Origin: Acidianus hospitalis
GTDB taxonomy: Archaea > Thermoproteota > Thermoprotei_A > Sulfolobales > Sulfolobaceae
Direction of reading: 5' to 3'
Length of the DNA stretch: 5,238 nt
NCBI GenBank assembly: GCA_003086435.1
Contig: QEFD01000122.1
Location: 1 to 5,238 of the forward strand
The notes under the pieces were generated by a model that was not told the origin of the DNA, ran no database searches, and saw nothing but the letters and a program-made list of their open reading frames with translations. Position numbers and translations under genes: made by a program. This document shows positions 1 to 5,238 of this stretch, piece after piece (the first letter of the stretch is position 1; each line of letters opens with the position of its first letter).

Positions 1-52
1 ATATTAATGTAAAATATAAGAACTAAAAATATACATTACTCATTGATCTGAT

Positions 53-55
<3 letters not shown>
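1..55 (+). repeat. Left arm of perfect 55-bp terminal inverted repeat
   Basis: Bases 1-55 are identical, without mismatch, to the reverse complement of bases 5184-5238. The match stops at base 56 (A here, C in the other arm), directly after the doxB ATG at 53-55. The arm contains the doxB promoter. Its outer limit cannot be seen because it coincides with the window edge, so the repeat may be longer. The length of 55 equals a common de Bruijn k-mer size, so a contig-end overlap is a serious alternative to a biological repeat. Confidence 0.97.
24..33 (+). promoter_or_regulatory. doxB core promoter (TATA box), leaderless
   Basis: The A/T stretch TAAAAATATA has its centre about 25 bp before the doxB ATG at 53. 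In Sulfolobales this spacing puts transcription start at or within a base or two of the ATG, giving a leaderless mRNA. No good ribosome binding site precedes the ATG. The 7-bp arms TAATGTA (5-11) and TACATTA (32-38) form an inverted repeat around the TATA box and could be an operator; that is inference. The same promoter is present in the right arm. Confidence 0.6.
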
Positions 56-1816
<1,761 letters not shown>

Positions 1817-1828
1817 TTTCTTTTTTTA
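1817..1828 (+). terminator. Poly-T tract after doxB (possible partial terminator)
   Basis: TTTCTTTTTTTA follows the doxB stop directly, inside the 44-bp doxB-doxC gap. Crenarchaeal termination relies on T-rich tracts, so part of the transcripts may end here and leave doxB mRNA in excess over doxCE. A TATA-like ATTAAATAT follows at 1828-1836, about 28 bp before the doxC ATG, and might start separate doxC transcripts. This fits the complex transcription pattern reported for the A. ambivalens operon, but it is not proven by sequence alone. Confidence 0.4.
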
Positions 1829-1850
1829 TTAAATATGATTCTATCTAAAA

Positions 1851-1856
1851 GGTGAT
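1851..1856 (+). promoter_or_regulatory. doxC ribosome binding site GGTGAT
   Basis: GGTGAT is a strong match to the Sulfolobales Shine-Dalgarno consensus and sits 4 nt before the ATG at 1861. It fixes the doxC start and shows that doxC is translated as an internal cistron, unlike the leaderless doxB. Confidence 0.8.
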
Positions 1857-1860
1857 TTAA

Positions 1861-2895
1861 ATGGACAAAAAGGAAAGATGGGAATTAGCTTGGACAATAT
1901 TTGTAATAGTTTTATTTGCAATTGTAATAGCAGGAACTTTACCTGAAGATTTTGTTGTAGGGGGAGTTCCTTCAGTAGAAAGATGTCTAGTAGGAGTTCC
2001 TACATCTAAAATTATCGATGTTCACATTACTTCCTATCAGTACCTATTTAAGGTAAATGAGAGCGGCGGTGGAATAATATCAGATGAACTAGGGAGTCCT
2101 TATTACTATAACCTAATAATAGGTCATCCTGGAGAGTACTTAAATATAACAATGCGTTCAGCTGATGTTACTTCTAACTTTTATTTTGCAGATTATTCCG
2201 ATAGAGTAGTGACAGACCAAATAGTCCCTGGTTTAGTAGCATATGACGTATTACCAGTGCCAAATATAACTGGAGCATATGCATTCTTAGGAGGAGAGTA
2301 TAACGGACCTTGGTTCAGTTATCAAACAGGATTACTCTTAAGTTTACCATATAGCGGATATTTTACTCCAGGAAATATAACAGCGTACGAGAAACAAACT
2401 TCAGTTGCACAGAGTGTGGCATTAAAGGGAGACCCATATAATCCACCAATAGTTGGACCATCAACATCCTTCTATTTAGTAGGAAATCAATATGGACTAT
2501 TTAATGACACTGTGCCAGGTCCTACGCTAATAACTTGTGCACATAAGACTGTTACTGTTAAAATGTATATGCCAACTCCAGATGATGATAGGAATTACTT
2601 ATACAATTATTCCGTAAATGGAACAGCTTATCCAGTAACTTCAGTATATGTAGGAATATACGCAATATGGTGGAATGGTACAATTACTTTAGTAAAGCAA
2701 GTTCCAATATCTTATGGAACTACTATGTGCTTCACTTTTAACGCTACTGCACCAGCATACTTATACGGAATAATAACGCCAGTATATTACAACTATAATC
2801 CTTGTGGCTTAAGCACTAAGATTGGGGATCTAATAGGAGTTCAGAAAGGATATATTATGGGTGCATGGGGAGTAATATTAGTGGAGTGTGATTAA
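1861..2895 (+). CDS. doxC: Terminal quinol oxidase subunit II-like protein (DoxC)
   Basis: 344 residues, matching the 38-kDa DoxC of the A. ambivalens quinol oxidase. One N-terminal membrane helix (about residues 10-25) anchors a large domain outside the cell. Nine N-X-S/T sequons (N66, 95, 135, 172, 215, 249, 253, 272, 294) suggest heavy glycosylation. Residues 50-162 resemble cytochrome oxidase subunit [13 protein letters not shown] then DQIVPG (98-124) parallels SADVxHxFxxP...DxxPG, and [12 protein letters not shown] (144-155) parallels CxExCGxxHxxM. All side-chain CuA ligands are replaced (S105, G144, N148, F152, Q155), with Glu146 kept, so no CuA is expected, as in a quinol oxidase. Residues 197-344, with VPGPTL (218-223), look like a second degenerate cupredoxin-like domain. 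The original report found no homology for DoxC, so the subunit II reading is my inference. Cysteines are at 42, 226, 290, 315 and 343; disulfides are possible. Confidence 0.88.
   Translation: MDKKERWELAWTIFVIVLFAIVIAGTLPEDFVVGGVPSVERCLVGVPTSKIIDVHITSYQYLFKVNESGGGIISDELGSPYYYNLIIGHPGEYLNITMRSADVTSNFYFADYSDRVVTDQIVPGLVAYDVLPVPNITGAYAFLGGEYNGPWFSYQTGLLLSLPYSGYFTPGNITAYEKQTSVAQSVALKGDPYNPPIVGPSTSFYLVGNQYGLFNDTVPGPTLITCAHKTVTVKMYMPTPDDDRNYLYNYSVNGTAYPVTSVYVGIYAIWWNGTITLVKQVPISYGTTMCFTFNATAPAYLYGIITPVYYNYNPCGLSTKIGDLIGVQKGYIMGAWGVILVECD
2888..2892 (+). promoter_or_regulatory. doxE ribosome binding site GTGAT
   Basis: GTGAT lies inside the last codons of doxC, 4 nt before the ATG at 2897, the same spacing as the doxC site. 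It shows that the GTG at 2888 is part of the binding site and not the start codon, and it suggests translational coupling of doxC and doxE. Confidence 0.7.
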
Positions 2896-2896
2896 A

Positions 2897-3091
2897 ATGG
2901 TTAGCTTCTTCAAAGTTTTAGGAATAGGTTACATATTAGCTATAGCGTTACTAGTATGGGAATTAGCTGATGCCACTCTTCATGCTGCGGCAGCACCATA
3001 TACAATGTTATTCACTATAATGGCTTTCATAGGCTTCATATCGTTCTTCCTATTCGTTTACTTCGCGCCACAAGAAGAGGAAAAGAAGTAA
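2897..3091 (+). CDS. doxE: Terminal quinol oxidase small membrane subunit (DoxE)
   Basis: A 64-residue hydrophobic protein with two predicted membrane helices (about residues 5-23 and 37-57) joined by a short Ala/His loop and ending in a charged EEEKK tail. Size and place, directly after doxC, match the 7.2-kDa subunit gene doxE of the A. ambivalens oxidase. I recognise no catalytic motif; a structural role beside DoxB is the likely one. The ATG at 2897 is preferred over the GTG at 2888 because that GTG belongs to the Shine-Dalgarno sequence. One base separates the ATG from the doxC stop. A. ambivalens has a further small gene, doxF, in this operon; here only 45 bp remain before the next gene, so doxF is not downstream. 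Confidence 0.85.
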   Translation: MVSFFKVLGIGYILAIALLVWELADATLHAAAAPYTMLFTIMAFIGFISFFLFVYFAPQEEEKK

Positions 3092-3103
3092 AATTTAAGG
3101 CAA

Positions 3104-3127
3104 TTTTTCTTTTTTGTTTTCCTTTTA
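3104..3127 (+). terminator. T-rich terminator of the doxBCE operon
   Basis: The runs TTTTTCTTTTTT, GTTTTCC and TTTTA begin about 13 nt after the doxE stop. This is the normal crenarchaeal intrinsic terminator form, without a clear hairpin. It lies in the 45-bp gap before the convergent tatD-family gene and would prevent antisense reading into it. Confidence 0.75.
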
Positions 3128-3136
3128 TTAGTTTCC

Positions 3137-3868
3137 TTATTGCATGAAGACTCTGTAAAAATTTTTCTCAATTTGCTTTTCTATCTCCTCCTTGCCCAAT
3201 CCTTTAATTATAGATAGTTCGCTTAGTGTTATGCTGACATTGCATGGTTCATTTATCTTTCCTTTTTCTGGCCCTAAAAATGGCGAATCCGTTTCTGTAA
3301 ATAATTTATCTAAAGGAACTTCTTTTGCGATTTGTCTTCTTAGTTTATCTCTTACTATAATTGGTGGAAAAGATAAGTATCCTCCAAGGTCTAGAATTTT
3401 TCTTGCTATTTTTATGCTACCTTCGAATGCATGAATTATGAAAGTTAATTTATATGAAGATATTAACTGAAGAAAGTCGCTCATTCCGCCTCTTATGTGT
3501 AATATTACTGGTTTTCTTCTCTTTTCTCCTATTTCTAAGAAAGTAGATAATACTTCTATTTCCTTTTTTCTCAGTTTTTCATCCTTTATCCAGTAGTAAT
3601 CTAATCCTACTTCGCTTATTGCTATTGCCTTATCTATTAAAGGCAGTATTTTATCCATTTCTTTCTCAGATTTTTCTATATATTCCGGATGAAATCCTAT
3701 TGCGGGGTATACAATGTCTTTGTATATTCTTGCTAGTTCTAGTGTTTCTAAGTCGCTATCCAAATCAACTCCAGCGTTTATTATTTTTATATTACACTTG
3801 GATAAAATCTCATCTATCTTGTCCTTAAGCTCATCAGAATTTAAGTGAGCATGAATATCAACAAGCAT
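3137..3868 (-). CDS. TatD-family metal-dependent hydrolase (putative DNase)
   Basis: Cytoplasmic TIM-barrel hydrolase of the TatD family, whose studied members are metal-dependent 3'-5' exonucleases or deoxyribonucleases. All expected metal ligands are present, numbered from the ATG at 3868: His6 and His8 (DIHAHL), Glu86 (SEVGLDYYW), His124 (ILHIRGG), His146 (IIHAFEG) and Asp194 (TETDSPFL). GFHPE at 58-62 is also typical. At 243 residues it is slightly shorter than the usual 255-265. An upstream TTG at 3877 would add three residues, but a TATA-like TTTAAATAAA about 25 bp before the ATG points to a leaderless message starting at 3868. It is convergent with doxE and lies 34 bp after the AbrB-like gene on the same strand. 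No link with the oxidase is evident; the specific substrate is unknown. Confidence 0.88.
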   Translation of the reverse strand: MLVDIHAHLNSDELKDKIDEILSKCNIKIINAGVDLDSDLETLELARIYKDIVYPAIGFHPEYIEKSEKEMDKILPLIDKAIAISEVGLDYYWIKDEKLRKKEIEVLSTFLEIGEKRRKPVILHIRGGMSDFLQLISSYKLTFIIHAFEGSIKIARKILDLGGYLSFPPIIVRDKLRRQIAKEVPLDKLFTETDSPFLGPEKGKINEPCNVSITLSELSIIKGLGKEEIEKQIEKNFYRVFMQ

Positions 3869-3887
3869 GGAAAACAAAAAATGAGAA

Positions 3888-3897
3888 TTTATTTAAA
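3888..3897 (-). promoter_or_regulatory. TATA box of the tatD-family gene
   Basis: On the minus strand TTTAAATAAA is centred about 25 bp before the ATG at 3868, so the transcript should begin at the ATG. It fills part of the 34-bp gap after the AbrB-like gene. Between it and the ATG lies a minus-strand tract ATTTTTTGTTTT (about 3882-3871) that could also end the AbrB-like transcript. Confidence 0.5.
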
Positions 3898-3902
3898 AAT
3901 TT

Positions 3903-4070
3903 TTACTTCCAAGGTTCCTTAAGCAGTGTGATCTTTACTGCATTCTCTTTTTCATCGAATACTACTTTAACTAGATCTCCTTCCTTTATTTGGAACTTCT
4001 GCCTTATTTTAGCTGGAATTGTAACCTGATAGTTTCTACTTACTTTTACGATTTCTTCCACGTCTGCCAT
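3903..4070 (-). CDS. Small AbrB/SpoVT-type (MazE/VapB-like) DNA-binding protein
   Basis: A short gene of 55 codons. The product begins MADVEEIVKVSRNYQVTIPA and continues with KIRQKFQIKEGDLVKV, the classic swapped-hairpin AbrB/SpoVT pattern: a basic strand, V-T-I-P and the GD turn. Such proteins bind DNA as dimers. Almost the whole protein is this domain, with only a short KITLLKEPWK tail, so the toxin-binding extension usual in VapB/MazE antitoxins is missing and no PIN-domain toxin gene lies beside it. A free-standing transcription factor is therefore more likely than an antitoxin. A GTGAT ribosome binding site (4081-4077) lies 6 nt before the ATG and a TATA box sits at about 4113-4104. Its targets are unknown; the shared upstream region with the Lrs14-like gene is an obvious candidate. 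Confidence 0.85.
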   Translation of the reverse strand: MADVEEIVKVSRNYQVTIPAKIRQKFQIKEGDLVKVVFDEKENAVKITLLKEPWK

Positions 4071-4103
4071 TTATAGATCACTATGTTACCTATTTAATAT
4101 TCT

Positions 4104-4113
4104 AATATATAAA
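4104..4113 (-). promoter_or_regulatory. TATA box of the AbrB-like gene
   Basis: The minus-strand TTTATATATT is about 26 bp before a predicted transcription start near 4083. This gives a leader of about 13 nt that contains the GTGAT ribosome binding site. A second AT-rich stretch at 4091-4098 is a weaker alternative. Confidence 0.45.
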
Positions 4114-4143
4114 TCTTTTTATATACAGTAAAAAATAGCTTTG

Positions 4144-4171
4144 AAAGTATTAAGGACATAGTGAATACTTT
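4144..4171. repeat. 8-bp inverted repeat with 12-bp spacer (operator candidate)
   Basis: AAAGTATT (4144-4151) and AATACTTT (4164-4171) are perfect inverted copies. They lie in the divergent region between the AbrB-like and Lrs14-like genes, upstream of both TATA boxes. Both neighbours encode dimeric DNA-binding proteins, so a dimer binding site is plausible. The region is very AT-rich, and chance is not excluded. Confidence 0.4.
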
Positions 4172-4198
4172 GGGAACGATTTACATAAATATATAATT

Positions 4199-4246
4199 AA
4201 CTTTTATGAGTTCTTTTGTATAACGTCTTACTTCTCTATAAAAGTT
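4199..4246. repeat. 9-bp inverted repeat with 30-bp spacer
   Basis: AACTTTTAT (4199-4207) and ATAAAAGTT (4238-4246) match perfectly as inverted copies, about 30-75 bp upstream of the Lrs14-like gene's TATA box. They could be paired operator half-sites or, if transcribed, a stem with a large loop. Another TATA-like stretch, AAATATATAATT (4187-4198), lies just before the left arm and could be a distal promoter. The rest of 4071-4317 holds no credible open reading frame. Confidence 0.4.
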
Positions 4247-4273
4247 GAAATGCTATCCTTAAAATACATGGAA

Positions 4274-4286
4274 AAAATATATATAT
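4274..4286 (+). promoter_or_regulatory. TATA box of the Lrs14-like gene
   Basis: AAAATATATATAT is centred about 38 bp before the ATG at 4318, giving a predicted start near 4306 and a leader of about 12 nt. A weak Shine-Dalgarno-like GTGGT (4309-4313) lies 4 nt before the ATG. Confidence 0.5.
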
Positions 4287-4317
4287 GAGAAGTTTAGAAT
4301 CTTTATTTGTGGTTTAA

Positions 4318-4701
4318 ATGGAGCAAAGTCAGATAAGTGGATCAAGAATAAAGTTACCATCTGGAAAAGATGCAGGGTTAGTAGATATATTGTCATTTTG
4401 CTATGGACTTTCAGAAACTGACGTACAAGTATTAATGGCACTAATGAAAGGGGATGCAAGAGGGACTGAAGAGCTTGAGAGCGACTTAAAACTTTCTAAG
4501 GCATCAATTAACAGGAGCTTAAACAAGCTTTTAGAAATGGCATTAGTAATGAGGATTAAGGAGCCAGGAAATAAGGCAGGAAGGCCAAGATATCTTTACA
4601 AGGCAAAGGATTACAACGAGCTAAAGTCCAAGATTTTACAAGATATTAAGGACTGTTCAGATAAGATGGCATCACTAGTTGAAAGTGAGTTTAAGCCTTA
4701 A
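4318..4701 (+). CDS. Lrs14/TrmB-like winged-helix transcriptional regulator
   Basis: A 127-residue DNA-binding protein. Residues 23-44 ([20 protein letters not shown]) have the TrmB/Lrs14 opening helix pattern. A helix-turn-helix follows: [11 protein letters not shown] then recognition helix [17 protein letters not shown] (50-77). The wing, [18 protein letters not shown] (79-96), has the basic GRPRY tip. The C-terminal helix (about 98-124) is amphipathic and probably forms the dimer. Lrs14-like proteins are abundant in Sulfolobales; studied members act in biofilm and motility control or bind their own and viral promoters. I cannot say which paralogue this is, so no symbol is given. Cysteines at 28 and 113 could allow redox response, but that is speculation. 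It diverges from the AbrB-like gene, and its stop overlaps that of the amidohydrolase fragment by 4 bp. Confidence 0.85.
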   Translation: MEQSQISGSRIKLPSGKDAGLVDILSFCYGLSETDVQVLMALMKGDARGTEELESDLKLSKASINRSLNKLLEMALVMRIKEPGNKAGRPRYLYKAKDYNELKSKILQDIKDCSDKMASLVESEFKP

Positions 4702-5186
4702 ATAAGTTCATTTAATTTTTTTGCTAGTTCGTGAATCTTTTCTTTTATAAATTTCTTATCTATTATCCTTCCATTTATAATTATTTTATTTACATTCTCT
4801 CCAGTGGCATAATAAACTATATTTGATAACAGTCTGTCCTTTTTTAATGGATAAAGATCATCTTTGTTAAAAAGTACTAAGTCAGCTACGTAACCTTCTT
4901 TTATTAATCCACCTTTGATTCCTAATAATTTATACCCGTTTTCCGTAGCGGCCTTGAATACGTGTAAAGCCTTTATCCTGGTATCCCAATAGGAGTGACG
5001 TTGTAATAATACTGCATTTTTCATCTCTCTTATAATGTCTAGCGAATTATTGCTGGCTGGTCCATCTGTACCTATTGTAACATTTATTCCTGAATTCATC
5101 ATTTCATAGAACGGAAAAGCTCCTGCTGTGGCTAGTTTCATGTTAGATGTTGGGCAATGAGTTACTGTAACGGAATCTTTCAGCAT
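4698..5186 (-). CDS. MTA/SAH deaminase-family amidohydrolase, C-terminal fragment
   Basis: The 162 residues match the last 40 percent or so of an amidohydrolase of the 5'-methylthioadenosine/S-adenosylhomocysteine deaminase (chlorohydrolase) type, normally 400-440 residues. Visible family motifs are [15 protein letters not shown] (8-22), [13 protein letters not shown] (38-50) with metal-binding Asp41, and the closing beta-sandwich segments [15 protein letters not shown] (93-107) and IIINGRII (135-142). The N-terminal HxH, the two later barrel histidines and the catalytic glutamate are absent, so this fragment cannot be an active deaminase. Its ATG is the last three bases of the inverted-repeat arm, and a TGA lies three codons upstream in the same frame. 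It is either a true gene remnant cut by rearrangement and now behind a doxB promoter copy, or an intact gene broken by a false join at the window edge. Confidence 0.85.
   Translation of the reverse strand: MLKDSVTVTHCPTSNMKLATAGAFPFYEMMNSGINVTIGTDGPASNNSLDIIREMKNAVLLQRHSYWDTRIKALHVFKAATENGYKLLGIKGGLIKEGYVADLVLFNKDDLYPLKKDRLLSNIVYYATGENVNKIIINGRIIDKKFIKEKIHELAKKLNELI
4709..4722 (+). terminator. T-rich terminator after the Lrs14-like gene
   Basis: CATTTAATTTTTTT begins 8 nt after the stop, with seven consecutive T residues at its end. It lies inside the 3' end of the convergent amidohydrolase fragment, so the Lrs14-like transcript would run a few bases antisense to it before ending. Confidence 0.55.
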
Positions 5187-5238
5187 ATCAGATCAATGAG
5201 TAATGTATATTTTTAGTTCTTATATTTTACATTAATAT
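5184..5238 (-). repeat. Right arm of perfect 55-bp terminal inverted repeat
   Basis: This is the exact reverse complement of bases 1-55. Read on the minus strand it gives the doxB promoter and ATG, then changes to amidohydrolase coding sequence. The TGA at 5195-5193, three codons before the ATG, is in frame with the amidohydrolase and blocks read-through from upstream. There is no transposase, and no target duplication can be seen, because nothing outside the arms is in the window. Confidence 0.97.

Noticed and set aside
2888..2896. GTG start for doxE, adding three residues
   Set aside because: The GTG is part of GTGAT, a Shine-Dalgarno sequence 4 nt before the ATG at 2897, the same spacing as at doxC.
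3192..3828. Two plus-strand open frames of 69 and 80 codons within the tatD-family gene
   Set aside because: They are antisense shadows of a gene with all metal ligands intact, and they resemble no known protein.
3869..3877. TTG start for the tatD-family gene, adding three residues
   Set aside because: The TATA box places the transcript start at the ATG at 3868, and family members begin two or three residues before the HxH motif.
3137..4070. AbrB-like and TatD-like genes as a toxin-antitoxin pair
   Set aside because: TatD hydrolases are not an established toxin partner of AbrB-type antitoxins, the nuclease gene appears to have its own promoter, and the AbrB-like protein lacks a toxin-binding extension.
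4131..4260. Possible small RNA gene from the TATA-like box at 4187-4198
   Set aside because: No conserved RNA motif such as C/D boxes is visible, and the predicted transcript start would fall inside the 9-bp stem, so the stem would not form.
4259..4459. Minus-strand 66-codon open frame across the Lrs14-like start
   Set aside because: It covers the regulator's promoter and N-terminus on the other strand and has no recognisable domain or ribosome binding site.

Overview
The window looks like chromosomal DNA of a thermoacidophilic crenarchaeon of the order Sulfolobales, with Acidianus, Sulfolobus and relatives the best candidates. The evidence is a dox-type terminal quinol oxidase operon, AT-rich DNA and codon use, leaderless promoters with a TATA box about 25 bp before the ATG, GGTGAT-type ribosome binding sites on internal operon genes, poly-T terminators and an Lrs14-like regulator. 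The genus is inferred; the window contains no rRNA or other marker.

Layout. Positions 53-3091 (+) carry doxB, doxC and doxE: the haem-copper oxidase subunit I, a membrane-anchored subunit II-like protein and a two-helix small subunit. Together they make the core of a caldariella-quinol-oxidising aa3 oxidase. A T-rich terminator at about 3104-3127 separates this operon from a convergent tatD-family nuclease gene (3137-3868, -). Behind tatD on the same strand is a 55-codon AbrB/SpoVT-type DNA-binding protein gene (3903-4070, -). An AT-rich divergent promoter region with two inverted repeats (4071-4317) leads to an Lrs14/TrmB-like winged-helix regulator (4318-4701, +). That gene overlaps by 4 bp the stop of a convergent fragment of an MTA/SAH-deaminase-type amidohydrolase (4698-5186, -).

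The most unusual feature is structural. The first 55 bases are the exact reverse complement of the last 55 bases. The repeat holds a complete leaderless promoter and ends, on each side, exactly at an ATG: the doxB start on the left and the apparent start of the amidohydrolase fragment on the right. The right arm thus places a copy of the doxB promoter in front of a gene that has lost about its first 60 percent, with an in-frame TGA just upstream. This could be a real inverted duplication (the dox operons are reported to be duplicated in A. ambivalens), an invertible segment, or an assembly or amplification artefact. The 55-base length and its position exactly at the window ends fit a de Bruijn graph overlap, so artefact must be excluded first.

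A second observation concerns DoxC. Its N-terminal extracytoplasmic domain appears to keep the cytochrome oxidase subunit II framework while every side-chain ligand of the CuA site is replaced. It seems to be followed by a second degenerate cupredoxin-like domain. No CRISPR array, transposase, tRNA or rRNA is visible.
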